Both the position numbers and the translations under genes were made by a program. This document shows, piece by piece, positions 30,721 to 39,343 of a DNA stretch of 64,000 bases. Numbering within the stretch: position 1 is the first letter of the stretch; each line of letters opens with the position of its first letter. The stretch spans positions 1-64,000 of IMG/VR virus record IMGVR_UViG_3300047469_000395; one strand, given 5' to 3'. This stretch comes from a virus. Below the pieces are notes generated by a model, which was given only the letters and a program-made list of their open reading frames with translations, was not told the DNA's origin and did no database searches.

Positions 30721-31422
30721 ATGAGGCGCGCACCGATGCCGGCTCGCAAAACGGGAATGAAATCCAACGGCTTCGCACGCGCCGAACGCATCGAGGCGCG
30801 CGAGGTGACGAAGATCGCGACCAAGGCGGCGCGCGCGAAGAAGTGCAAGGTGCGGTCCTGCCGCGCCGAGTTCGTGCCCGATCAGCCGTTTGTCGAATGG
30901 TGCTCGCCGGACTGCGGCGCCGCGCTGGCCATGGCAAAGATCGAGAAGCAACGCCTGGCCGTTGCAAAGGCCGAACGCAAGGATCGCAAGGAGAAGCTGG
31001 CCAAGTTCAAGCGCAAGGCCGACCACGTGGCCGACTGCCAGAAGGCGTTCAACGCCTGGGTGCGATTCCGCGACCGCTTCGAGCCGTGCATCGACTGCAG
31101 CAAGTTCGCTCACGATGACGGCATACACGGCGGCGCCTGGGATGCGGGCCACTACCTCTCGCGCGGCAGCCACCCGCATCTGCGATTCGACCATCGCAAC
31201 GTGTTCAAGCAGCTCAAGGGCTGCAACCGCCCCGGCGGCACCACTGCAGCATCGTTCCGCGCCGGCGTGATCGCGCGCATCGGCCTGGCCGCCGTTGAGG
31301 CGCTGGAGGCCGACAACGAGCCGCGCCACTACACGGTCGACCAGTTGGTCGCCATGACCGCGCACTACCGAAAATTATTGAAAGCCCTGAAGGCTGCTGC
31401 TGCACCAGCTGCTGGAATTTAA
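30721..31422 (+). CDS. ninG: Recombination protein NinG
   Basis: 233 residues. Zinc cysteines in CKVRSCRAEF and CSPDCG, a Lys-rich coiled helix, then an HNH-like core: CIDC, GAWDAGHYLSRGSHPHLRF, HRNVFKQLKGCN. NinG (lambda Rap) is a structure-specific junction nuclease used in phage recombination. It follows the reversed cassette and a duplicated start. Confidence 0.9.
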   Translation: MRRAPMPARKTGMKSNGFARAERIEAREVTKIATKAARAKKCKVRSCRAEFVPDQPFVEWCSPDCGAALAMAKIEKQRLAVAKAERKDRKEKLAKFKRKADHVADCQKAFNAWVRFRDRFEPCIDCSKFAHDDGIHGGAWDAGHYLSRGSHPHLRFDHRNVFKQLKGCNRPGGTTAASFRAGVIARIGLAAVEALEADNEPRHYTVDQLVAMTAHYRKLLKALKAAAAPAAGI

Positions 31423-31439
31423 CCTGAAACGGAAAAGAC

Positions 31440-34070
31440 ATGAGCGCATTTAGTCCTGAAGAACAAAAATTGCTGGTGCAGGCCGAATACGGCCAGTTCC
31501 TGCGCGAGAAGATCAAGCTGGCCCAGAAGAAGGGCTTCGACGTGCCGCTGGAGCAGATCCACCCCGGCCTCAAGCCGCACACGCGCGACATCGTGCGCTG
31601 GGCGCTCACTGGTGGCCAGCGGGCCATCTTCGCATCATTCGGCTTGCACAAGACCAGCACCAACCTGGAGGTGATGCGGCAGATCGGCATCCACCGGCCG
31701 GGCGGGATTCGCGGCATCGTGGCGCCGCTCGGCGTGCGCCAGGAGTTCTCCCGCGAGGTGGCGAAGCGCTTCACCGGAGACCAGGCGGTCGACCTGCGCT
31801 TTATCCGCTCGGACGCCGAGATCGACGACCCGGCTACGATCTACATGACAAACTACGAATCGGTGCGCGAGGCAAAGGTCGACGTCACGAAGTGGCAAGC
31901 GTCGGGCCTGGACGAGGCCAGCGTACTGCGCAGCTACGGCAGCAAGACCTATCAGGAATTCCTCCCGATGTTCGAGCCGGTCGAGTTTAAGTTCGTCTAC
32001 ACGGCCACGCCGAGCCCGAACCGCTTCAAGGAGCTGATCCACTACGCCGGCTATCTTGGCGTGATGGACACCGGCCAGGCGCTGACCCGCTTCTTCCAGC
32101 GCGACAGCGAGAAGGCCGGCAATCTGACCCTGTACCCGCACAAGGAACATGAATTTTGGCTCTGGGTAGCCAGCTGGGCCGTGTTCATCCAGCGGCCGAG
32201 CGACCTCGGCCACTCGGATGAGGGCTACGATCTGCCGCCGATCGAAGTCCGCTACCACGAGGTGCCCAGTAATTACGAGACGGCCGGCGCCGAGAAGAAC
32301 GGCCAGGGTCTGCTGATCCCGAACGTGGCCATGGGCCTGTCGGCCGCCGCCGGCGAGAAGCGCGACAGCATGCCGGCGCGTGTCGCCAAGGTCGCCGAAA
32401 TCATCGCGGCCGCGCCGGAAGATCATTTCGTGGTCTGGCACGACCTGGAGGACGAGCGGCACGCCATCCAGGCCGCAATCCCTGCCGCCGTGAGCGTGTG
32501 GGGCACGCAGGATCTGGAGGAGCGCGAGCAGCGTATTGCCGACTTCAGCGACGGCAAGTTCCCGGTCCTGTCGACGAAGCCTATCATCGCGGGCTCAGGC
32601 TGCAACTTCCAGGTGCATTGTCACCGCGAGATTTTTGCCGGCATCGGCTTCAAGTTCAATGACTTCATCCAGGCCATTCACCGCGTCCAGCGCTTCCAGC
32701 AGAAGCACCCGGTCATCATCGACATCGTGCACACCGAGGTCGAGCGAAAGGTACTGGCGGACCTGCAGGTGAAGTGGCAGCAGCACGAGGAGATGCAGGC
32801 CAAGATGGGCGAGATCATCCGCACCTATGGGCTGGACCAGTTGTCGATGCAGGATTCGCTCGCTCGTACCATCGGCGTGCAGCGCCAGGTCGCCGTCGGT
32901 GAGCGCTTTAGCGTCGCGCACAACGACTGCGTGTTGGAGGCGCTGGAGCAGCCGGCAAACTCCGTCGGCATGATCCTGACGTCGATCCCGTTCGCAAACC
33001 ATTACGAATACAGCCCGAGCTATAACGACTTCGGCCATACTCAGGACAATGCCCAGTTCTGGCGCCAGATGGATTTCCTCACGCCGCAACTGCTGCGCAT
33101 CTTGCAGCCTGGCCGCATCTACGCCTGCCACGTCAAGGATCGGATCCTGTTCGGGAACGTCACCGGTGCCGGCGTGCCGACGGTCAGCCCATTCCACGCC
33201 GAGGCGCTGTTCCATGGCCTGAAGCACGGGTTCGACTACATGGGCATGATCACGGTCGTGACCGACGTGGTGCGCGAGAACAACCAGACCTACCGCCTTG
33301 GCTATTCCGAGGTGTGCAAGGACGGCACGAAAATGGGCGTCGGCTCGCCGGAGTACATCCTGTTGTTCCACAAACCGCAGACGGACCGCGCGCGTGGCTA
33401 CGCCGACACGCCGGTGACGAAGGCCAAGCCGCAGTGCTTGGGTGATGACGGCCTGCCGGTGGACTTCGATCGCGCGCTGCCGCCGATCCCCGGCACCGGC
33501 TACAGCGTCGCGCGCTGGCAGGTCGATGCGCACGCATTCTGGCGCTCCAGCGGCAACCGCCTGCTGGGCGCGGCGGAGCTGGCCAGTTACGGGCCGGCCA
33601 AGCTGGCGAAGATGTTCACCGAGCTGTCCCTGGCCAACGTCTACGACTACCAGCTGCACGTCGACACCGGCGAGCAGATGCTGGCGAACAAGTCGCTGCC
33701 GGCCACCTACATGAGCTTGGCGCCGGGCAGCAGCGACCCGATGGTCTGGCACGACATCGTGCGCATGAAGACGCTGAACGGCGCCCAGGCGGCGCGCGCC
33801 GTGGAGAACCACGTATGCCCGTTCCAGATCGATATCGTTGAGCGGCTGATCAACCGCTATACCAATCCCGGCGAAACCGTCTACGACCCATTTCATGGTC
33901 TGGGCACGGTAGGGGTGCGCTCCGTGAAGCTGGGCCGCCGCGGCGCCGGCTCGGAACTCAACGCCGCGTACTTCCGCGACCAGGTGCATTACCTGAAGGA
34001 GGCCGAGCGCGAAGTCAGCATGCCAACGCTGTTCGACCTGGTGGCGCTGGACCAGGAGAATGCATCGTGA
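31440..34070 (+). CDS. SF2 helicase-DNA methyltransferase fusion
   Basis: 876 residues. The N-terminal half resembles SF2 helicases, with DEAS at about 160-163, a TATPSPNRFKEL stretch and a C-terminal helicase domain (HRVQRFQQKHPVIIDI). The Walker A position reads FGLHKTS, lacking the usual GxGKT. From about 510 an amino-methyltransferase follows, with LTSIPFANHY in place of SPPY/NPPY and DPFHGLGTVGVRSVKLG as the SAM-binding motif near 816. The order suggests an N4/N6 methylase with an attached translocase-like module; altered motifs leave activity uncertain. Confidence 0.85.
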   Translation: MSAFSPEEQKLLVQAEYGQFLREKIKLAQKKGFDVPLEQIHPGLKPHTRDIVRWALTGGQRAIFASFGLHKTSTNLEVMRQIGIHRPGGIRGIVAPLGVRQEFSREVAKRFTGDQAVDLRFIRSDAEIDDPATIYMTNYESVREAKVDVTKWQASGLDEASVLRSYGSKTYQEFLPMFEPVEFKFVYTATPSPNRFKELIHYAGYLGVMDTGQALTRFFQRDSEKAGNLTLYPHKEHEFWLWVASWAVFIQRPSDLGHSDEGYDLPPIEVRYHEVPSNYETAGAEKNGQGLLIPNVAMGLSAAAGEKRDSMPARVAKVAEIIAAAPEDHFVVWHDLEDERHAIQAAIPAAVSVWGTQDLEEREQRIADFSDGKFPVLSTKPIIAGSGCNFQVHCHREIFAGIGFKFNDFIQAIHRVQRFQQKHPVIIDIVHTEVERKVLADLQVKWQQHEEMQAKMGEIIRTYGLDQLSMQDSLARTIGVQRQVAVGERFSVAHNDCVLEALEQPANSVGMILTSIPFANHYEYSPSYNDFGHTQDNAQFWRQMDFLTPQLLRILQPGRIYACHVKDRILFGNVTGAGVPTVSPFHAEALFHGLKHGFDYMGMITVVTDVVRENNQTYRLGYSEVCKDGTKMGVGSPEYILLFHKPQTDRARGYADTPVTKAKPQCLGDDGLPVDFDRALPPIPGTGYSVARWQVDAHAFWRSSGNRLLGAAELASYGPAKLAKMFTELSLANVYDYQLHVDTGEQMLANKSLPATYMSLAPGSSDPMVWHDIVRMKTLNGAQAARAVENHVCPFQIDIVERLINRYTNPGETVYDPFHGLGTVGVRSVKLGRRGAGSELNAAYFRDQVHYLKEAEREVSMPTLFDLVALDQENAS

Positions 34071-34249
34071 CGCGCCGCCGAGCACTGTCCAACGAGCAGC
34101 TGCAGCAGGTGGCGGCGCTCTACAAGCCCGGCGTGCGCGGCGCTGGCTACGAGTCCGTGGCGCGCCAGCTGGGCGTCGGCGTTTCGACGATCCGTGACGC
34201 CGTGACCGGCCGGACGGCATATGCCGCCGCGCGAGGAGGCCGGCCTTGA
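34067..34249 (+). CDS. Small helix-turn-helix protein
   Basis: 60 residues, GTG start overlapping the previous stop. Reads as a homeodomain-like helix-turn-helix: LSNEQLQQVAALY, YESVARQLGVGVSTIRDAV. Possibly regulatory. Confidence 0.65.
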   Translation: MTRRRALSNEQLQQVAALYKPGVRGAGYESVARQLGVGVSTIRDAVTGRTAYAAARGGRP

Positions 34250-35196
34250 ACTATTTTGAGCACCATATCGGCGACTACGACAAGAACACATCGCACCTTT
34301 CGGCGTGCGAGGATGGGATCTACTGCCGCATGATTCGAAGATACCTGGACAAGGAATTGCCGCTCGATCCGGACACGGATGAAATAAAACGCGTGGTCCG
34401 TGCACGCACCCGCGAAGAAAAAAAATCAGTTGATGCTGTTCTCAAAGAATTTTTTTTTCTTGAGACGGATGGCTGGCATCACAAAACCTGCGACGAAATA
34501 ATCGCGGCTTACCAGGCAGGCGAGCCCGAACGTGAGGCGAAAAAAGCCAACGAGGAAACTCGCATGAAACGGCATAGAGACGAGCGTGCAGGCCTGTTTG
34601 CGCAGCTTACAGCGGCCGGCAGGCATGCCGCCTGGAATATCGGAATCAAGGAATTGCGGCTGCTGGTGGCCGCGTTGCAAGAGCCGGAACAGCCGGAACC
34701 TGTAACGCCACCTGCAACGGCACCTGCAACGCCTGCAACGGCTACCCAAACACCAATACCCACTACCCATACACCATATATAAAACCTTTGTCGGCGAAA
34801 AACGCCGACGAGCAGATTGACGGTGGGCAGGACGCGTCCGCGGAGCGGCGCACGAAGCGCAGGCCGTCGCCCGATGACGAGACCTGTGCACGCTACTGCT
34901 TCGGGCTGGTCAAGCGCCTGGACGCCAGCGCAAAGCCGCCGAACTTCGAAGCATGGGGCAACGACGTCCGCCTGATGGTCGAGCGGGATAAGCGCACGCA
35001 CCGCGAGATCTGCGAACTGTTCCTGTGGGCGAACAACGACAGCTTCTGGCAATCAAACATCCTCTCGCCGGCCAAGCTGCGCGAGAAGTGGAATCAGCTG
35101 ATCATCAAACGCGGCACGCCGCAGAAAGGGGCAGTACATGGAAACTTCGGCTCGCAGGATTACCGCGCAGGGGTTAGTGACGATGGCAAGTTCTGA
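34246..35196 (+). CDS. DUF1376 (YdaU-type) replication protein, O-like
   Basis: 316 residues, TTG start overlapping the previous stop (TTGA). The N-terminus NYFEHHIGDYDKNTSHLSA, GIYCRMIRRYLDKE is DUF1376, found in phage replication initiators next to DnaC-like loaders. A Pro/Thr/Ala linker (about 145-185) is encoded by short direct repeats that may be the origin. The C-terminal part, WQSNILSPAKLREKW, is typical of O-like proteins. Its stop overlaps the start of the loader gene. Confidence 0.82.
   Translation: MNYFEHHIGDYDKNTSHLSACEDGIYCRMIRRYLDKELPLDPDTDEIKRVVRARTREEKKSVDAVLKEFFFLETDGWHHKTCDEIIAAYQAGEPEREAKKANEETRMKRHRDERAGLFAQLTAAGRHAAWNIGIKELRLLVAALQEPEQPEPVTPPATAPATPATATQTPIPTTHTPYIKPLSAKNADEQIDGGQDASAERRTKRRPSPDDETCARYCFGLVKRLDASAKPPNFEAWGNDVRLMVERDKRTHREICELFLWANNDSFWQSNILSPAKLREKWNQLIIKRGTPQKGAVHGNFGSQDYRAGVSDDGKF
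34699..34795 (+). other. Candidate replication origin inside the O-like gene
   Basis: Four direct repeats of CCTG[CT]AACG at 34699, 34711, 34723 and 34732, followed by an A/T-rich stretch around 34770-34795. Lambda has the same order: four iterons then an AT-rich segment within gene O. Low-complexity coding is the alternative. Confidence 0.4.
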
Positions 35197-35956
35197 GCGC
35201 CGGCCGCGCTACATGAGCGCCATCCTCGAAAGCTGCGCGCAGCACGGCGAGTACACGTCGTTACTGCTGCCTGCCGGCTGGTCTGGCTGCGTGAAGTGTG
35301 AGCACGCTGCTGAGCATGCCGCTGCGGCTGTGGCACAGGCCTCCTGGCAAGCCGAACTGCGTAGCCGGGCCTGGGATGCCCGGCTGGGCCGCGCGGCGAT
35401 TCCTGAGCGCTTTGCTGACCGCCGGCTCGAAACCTACGTGCCGACCTGCGACGATGCGGAGAAGGCGCTGCGCGTCGCCACCCGGTACGCCGCGAACTTC
35501 GCCGCGGTGCGTCGCGCCGGCACCTGCCTGATCCTCTGCGGCGACGTTGGTACCGGCAAGACCCACCTGGCCATCGGCATCGCGCACGTGGTGCTGGAGC
35601 AGGGCGGCCAGGCGGTGTTCACGTCCGTGATGCGCGCGGTGCGCTCGGTCAAGGAGACCTACACGAAGGGCAACAGTCGAACCGAGGCACAGGCGATCGC
35701 GGATCTGGTCGACCCGGACCTTCTGATCCTCGACGAGGTGGGCGTGCAGCACGGCACCGACACGGAGAAGCTCGTGCTGTTCGAGATCATCAACGGCCGC
35801 TATGAGGCCGGCCGGCCAACCATTGTGATCAGCAACCTGGCGATCAAGGCGTTGGAGGACTACCTGGGCGCCCGGGCATTCGATCGGTTGCGCGAGGGCG
35901 GAGGCCACCTGGTGGTCTGCGACTGGGAATCGTATCGTGCGCGGAGGGCTACCTGA
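35138..35956 (+). CDS. dnaC: DnaC-like helicase loader ATPase
   Basis: 272 residues; start chosen for AAAGGGG six bases upstream. Cys in ESCAQHGEY and GCVKCEH form a zinc-binding N-terminus. Walker A is GDVGTGKTHLA (about 135-145), Walker B LLILDEVG (196-202), then IINGRYEAGRPTIVISN. Loads the host DnaB helicase at the phage origin in partnership with the O-like protein. Confidence 0.9.
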   Translation: METSARRITAQGLVTMASSERRPRYMSAILESCAQHGEYTSLLLPAGWSGCVKCEHAAEHAAAAVAQASWQAELRSRAWDARLGRAAIPERFADRRLETYVPTCDDAEKALRVATRYAANFAAVRRAGTCLILCGDVGTGKTHLAIGIAHVVLEQGGQAVFTSVMRAVRSVKETYTKGNSRTEAQAIADLVDPDLLILDEVGVQHGTDTEKLVLFEIINGRYEAGRPTIVISNLAIKALEDYLGARAFDRLREGGGHLVVCDWESYRARRAT

Positions 35957-36369
35957 TGGGCGCGCGGTTCACCTATGTTGCCAATCCACTCGACGTTCTC
36001 GCCGCGAAGCGGCTGCTCGATTCGGCGGACGTGTTCATGATCCGCATGGCCGTGCTCACGGCCCTTGATGCGGCGAAGCGCGGCCTTGCCACCGGCCGCA
36101 TGGCGAACACGCTCAGCCAGCACCTGCTGACGGCGTGCGCGATCTGGTCGCAGCAGGGCAACCGACCGGCATACGTCGCCGGCGCGAAGGCCTGGGCCGC
36201 GCATTCGAAAGCGCTCGCCAGGCCAACCTCGCTGCTGGACCTGACGACCGGCGAGTACGCCGCCATCCGCTTGGCTGTGCGCCACTACGTGATTGCGCTG
36301 CCGTTGCTGGAGATGGGCGCCTACTTGGCCGCGCAGCTGAAGGCTGTCACCGAACTGGAGGGCGAATGA
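35956..36369 (+). CDS. Hypothetical phage protein
   Basis: 137 residues, ATG overlapping the loader stop (TGATG). Helical and Ala-rich. Conserved position after DnaC, function unknown. Confidence 0.68.
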   Translation: MGARFTYVANPLDVLAAKRLLDSADVFMIRMAVLTALDAAKRGLATGRMANTLSQHLLTACAIWSQQGNRPAYVAGAKAWAAHSKALARPTSLLDLTTGEYAAIRLAVRHYVIALPLLEMGAYLAAQLKAVTELEGE

Positions 36370-36560
36370 ACGCGCCGCTCAGCAAGGCGGAACTGCTGGC
36401 CGTGATGTTGGCGCCGGCTCGGCAGGCGCCCGAACGCAGCCGCGCGCTTCCAGCGGCATGCTACCGCGACCCGGCCGAATCGGTGAAGCTGGAGGTCGAG
36501 AAGCCGAAGCCAAAACCGAAGAAACCCAAGCCGCCAAAGGTGAACAAGAAGTGGAGGTGA
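36366..36560 (+). CDS. Small protein with Lys/Pro-rich tail
   Basis: 64 residues, ATGA overlap with the previous gene. The C-terminal third is KPKPKPKKPKPPK-like, strongly basic, suggesting nucleic-acid contact. Unrecognised. Confidence 0.6.
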   Translation: MNAPLSKAELLAVMLAPARQAPERSRALPAACYRDPAESVKLEVEKPKPKPKKPKPPKVNKKWR

Positions 36561-36643
36561 CGCAGAACAACAGATTCCCGGCAACGCCTCTTTCTTTTTT
36601 TCATGGATGTGTTAACGTTCGGGCTTCCACATCGAGGTAACCC

Positions 36644-37192
36644 ATGGGCTTCGCCGACCGCTTTCTTCACGCTGTAAATTCCACCAATTTGCAGGACGAC
36701 GCGCACCACCACGACACCGATCCGCTGTGCGCTGCAGCGCTGGCGGATACGGCGGGCGCTGGCATTGGCTCGCTGCTGTCGCGCGTGAAGTACGCCGACG
36801 GCACGCAGCACAAGCTGTTCGAATCCGGTAGTGCCAACCTGGCGCAGCTGCTGCGCATCTGGACCGCGCGGGTGATCGAGAAGGGCCGCGAGCGCAAATG
36901 GGTGAAGGAGGGTACCGCGTGGGACGCCCAAGCCGCCCAGGTGCTGTACCGCCGCGTCGCCGAGCGCTCTCTGGGCTACTGGCTCGATGGGAAGTGCGAG
37001 AGTTGCCACGGCAGCGGCAACACCGTCGACCGTCGCATCTGCGCGCCCTGCAAGGGATCAGGGCGTGGAGCGGTTGGCGGCTCTGGGTTCGAGCGCGAGC
37101 GGGTGCTCGACATGGTCAGCGAGCTGGAGGGGCTTCTGCAAGCGCACAACGGCCGTGCCGCCGGCATGCTGCGTACTCAACGCGAGGTTTGA
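36644..37192 (+). CDS. Q-like protein with DnaJ-type zinc finger
   Basis: 182 residues; GAGGTAA upstream. YRRVAERSLGYWLDGK is followed by two zinc knuckles, CESCHGSGN and CAPCKGSGRG. This is the arrangement of phage antitermination Q proteins of the 82/DnaJ-finger type, and its place - last early gene before late genes - fits. A Q role would explain read-through of the terminators among the late genes. Confidence 0.65.
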   Translation: MGFADRFLHAVNSTNLQDDAHHHDTDPLCAAALADTAGAGIGSLLSRVKYADGTQHKLFESGSANLAQLLRIWTARVIEKGRERKWVKEGTAWDAQAAQVLYRRVAERSLGYWLDGKCESCHGSGNTVDRRICAPCKGSGRGAVGGSGFERERVLDMVSELEGLLQAHNGRAAGMLRTQREV

Positions 37193-37235
37193 TCTCGCGC
37201 AAACTACCGGTAGCAGTGTCCGGTAGCATGTGCCT

Positions 37236-37463
37236 ATGGATATCCGAACTGAACGAATGTGCAGAGTGGCGGCGGAGCTGGCAGAGATGCACGGGCGCCT
37301 GTTCGCTGCGGCGTTTTTGGCAGAAAATCGTGTTGCGATTGACGTAGCTCTTGACTTGCTTGCCGGCGGGGCCGCGCGGTCGTGCTATCGTTGGCACGTT
37401 GGGCTAACTGATCGAGGTACCCCATGCCATCAAAAAAATCCGCTTCCCACGCAGGAAAAGTAG
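37236..37463 (+). CDS. Hypothetical phage protein, 3' end possibly replaced
   Basis: 75 residues from MDIRTERMCRV. AELAEMHGRLFAAAFLAENRVA is common in short phage proteins near Q; these usually end soon after this motif. Here the frame continues 40 bp into the recombinase gene with unlike sequence, suggesting its original end was lost. Confidence 0.5.
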   Translation: MDIRTERMCRVAAELAEMHGRLFAAAFLAENRVAIDVALDLLAGGAARSCYRWHVGLTDRGTPCHQKNPLPTQEK

Positions 37464-38962
37464 TAACGCGGAAAGCAGCCTCCTATCTTCGAATGTCTTC
37501 TGATGGCCAAGCCGGATCCATCGCCAACCAGCGCGCGGCGATCGCAGCGTATGCGCGCCTGCACCGGATGGAGGTGATAACTGAGTATGCCGACCCCGGC
37601 AAGAGCGGCCTCGGCATAAAGGGGCGGCCCGGTCTTCAGCGATTATTTTCGGACGTTGCGAGCAGGGGCGTCGAGTACTCGGTGATACTGGTCTACGACG
37701 TTAGCCGGTGGGGGCGATTCCAGGATGTCGATGAGAGCGCACACTACGAATTCCTCTGCCGGAATGCTGGAATCGACGTGATTTACTGCGCGGAGGAGTT
37801 CGATAACGACGGTTCTGCAATCGCCGCGATCGTCAAGACCATGAAGCGCGCCATGGCTGCGGAATACAGCCGTGCGCTGTCAGTCAAAGTGTTTGAGGCC
37901 CAGTCCCGGCTCGCGAAGGCTGGATATAAGCAAGGTGGGCCGGCTGGCTATGGCTTGCGCAGGGCGTCGGTAGGAGCAGATGGCGCCATCCGCCGGATCT
38001 TGGCGAGCGGGGACCGTAAGGGTGCGCCGGCTGATCACGTGGTGTTTGTAGCGGGCCCCGATGATGAAGTGGCCATGGTGCGCCAGATATATGATTGGTA
38101 CATAAGCAGGGAGAAAGGGGATACAGCTATTGCCGCTGAACTGAATGCGCGCGGCATTAAATCTGAATCCGGTAGGCCGTGGACGCCGCCGGTCGTCGTG
38201 AGCATACTGACGAATGAGAAGTACATCGGCACCGTGGTGTACAACCGGAGATCGTACAAGCTGCAGGGTGAAGTTTGCGACAACCCGCGTGGTGCTTGGA
38301 TCAAAAAATCTCGTGCCTTTCCGGCCCTGGTTGATCCAGAAGTCTTCCATCAGGCACAGGACATTCGACGGGAGCGCGCGCAGCGATACTCGCGGCAGGA
38401 GCTGGTAGGCATCCTGCGGCGCATCTATTCGAAGCACGGCGAAATATCAACGAAGCTGATCGACGAAGATCCGGGCGGGCCGCACCACAATGCGTTTCTC
38501 AACCGATTTCAAACGCTCAGCAATGCCTACCGTCTCGCCGGAGTGCCAGCTACGCAGCGAGCGGACCGTTACCTCGACAGCTTGCGGAAGATCGAGACCA
38601 TCCGCAACGACGCGATGGCGAAGATCAGGGAGTGCGTGGCCGCTGTCGGTGGCACGCTCGATCTGCTGCCATCGAAGAATGCGTTCGTTCTAAACGGCTC
38701 GGCGCACACAAGGTTATTGGTCGTCCGGGCGCGTCGCAACCGGAGTGACCGGCCTTTCCGCTGGAATGTGCCGCTGAAGCAGGTGCCGGGTGTTCAATTT
38801 GTCATCGCCGTCCAGCTGGAGCCATCCCACAACCAGATACGAAACGTTCTCCTTTTCCCAGTGGAGGCGTTTGCCTATTCAAACATCGTGATGCGAGAGG
38901 AGTGGCCAGACGAATTTGCGCGCTTTCGATATTTTGATATTGCTGCGATTTTTGGATGTTGA
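37424..38962 (+). CDS. Large serine recombinase with atypical C-terminus
   Basis: 512 residues; GAGGTA upstream. The resolvase domain spans about 16-165, with catalytic Ser25 in SYLRMSSDGQ and conserved DVSRWGR. The recombinase domain follows (AGYKQGGPAGYGL, VVSILTNEKYIGTVVYNR). In place of the zinc ribbon the C-terminus has HNAFLNRFQTLSNAYRLAG and an unrecognised strand-rich end. This second recombinase, in the middle of the prophage between Q and the late genes, may mark an inserted element or a DNA-inverting or excising switch. Confidence 0.85.
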   Translation: MPSKKSASHAGKVVTRKAASYLRMSSDGQAGSIANQRAAIAAYARLHRMEVITEYADPGKSGLGIKGRPGLQRLFSDVASRGVEYSVILVYDVSRWGRFQDVDESAHYEFLCRNAGIDVIYCAEEFDNDGSAIAAIVKTMKRAMAAEYSRALSVKVFEAQSRLAKAGYKQGGPAGYGLRRASVGADGAIRRILASGDRKGAPADHVVFVAGPDDEVAMVRQIYDWYISREKGDTAIAAELNARGIKSESGRPWTPPVVVSILTNEKYIGTVVYNRRSYKLQGEVCDNPRGAWIKKSRAFPALVDPEVFHQAQDIRRERAQRYSRQELVGILRRIYSKHGEISTKLIDEDPGGPHHNAFLNRFQTLSNAYRLAGVPATQRADRYLDSLRKIETIRNDAMAKIRECVAAVGGTLDLLPSKNAFVLNGSAHTRLLVVRARRNRSDRPFRWNVPLKQVPGVQFVIAVQLEPSHNQIRNVLLFPVEAFAYSNIVMREEWPDEFARFRYFDIAAIFGC

Positions 38963-39128
38963 CATCACGCATTGAGTACGTTAACGTCCAGTCTCACACA
39001 CTTACTGCGTGTCGTAATGCAGGCTTCGAGCCTCACCGCTAGCAGTGATTCGAGGCTTGCACCAACTCCGTTGATGCTTTCGCTCGCGTGTACCGCTCAC
39101 TTCGCAGATAGCGCTGGAGCAAACATCG

Positions 39129-39153
39129 AAGCCACCCTTGCGGTGGCTTTTTC
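39129..39153 (+). terminator. Intrinsic terminator after the recombinase region
   Basis: GCCACC/GGTGGC stem, CTTGC loop, then TTTTTC. The stretch 38963-39128 before it has an imperfect inverted repeat around 39018-39061 and no gene. Confidence 0.85.
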
Positions 39154-39181
39154 TATTTCGGCGCCACTTCGCGAGGCGGCC

Positions 39182-39343
39182 ATGACGCAAACGACGCACC
39201 CGACAAAGCAGCTGGTCCGTGACTACATGGACGAGCGCACGAAGTCGGACGACCCACCGCCGGCGCCGGCTGAGATTCGGCGCCAGCTGGGATGGGATCT
39301 GTTGCCGGCCAACCGCCAGCCAGACCGCGCCGACCGAGATTGA
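39182..39343 (+). CDS. Small phage protein (53 aa)
   Basis: GAGG upstream of ATG 39182. LVRDYMDERTKSDDPPPAPA, then EIRRQLGWDL, matches a recurrent small phage protein of unknown role. The longer frame upstream is rejected because it crosses the terminator. Confidence 0.65.
   Translation: MTQTTHPTKQLVRDYMDERTKSDDPPPAPAEIRRQLGWDLLPANRQPDRADRD

Noticed and set aside
25423-34070. Complete restriction-modification or Dnd system
   Set aside because: No restriction nuclease and no dndA, dndD, dndE or dptF-H partners are visible; only modification-type genes.
32595-34220. 541-codon open frame antisense to the helicase-methyltransferase gene
   Set aside because: Shadow of the real gene; no ribosome site and biased composition.
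39018-39067. tRNA-like end (TTCGAGGCTTGCACCA) after the serine recombinase gene
   Set aside because: No acceptor, D or anticodon arms can be drawn around it; it is an imperfect inverted repeat only.
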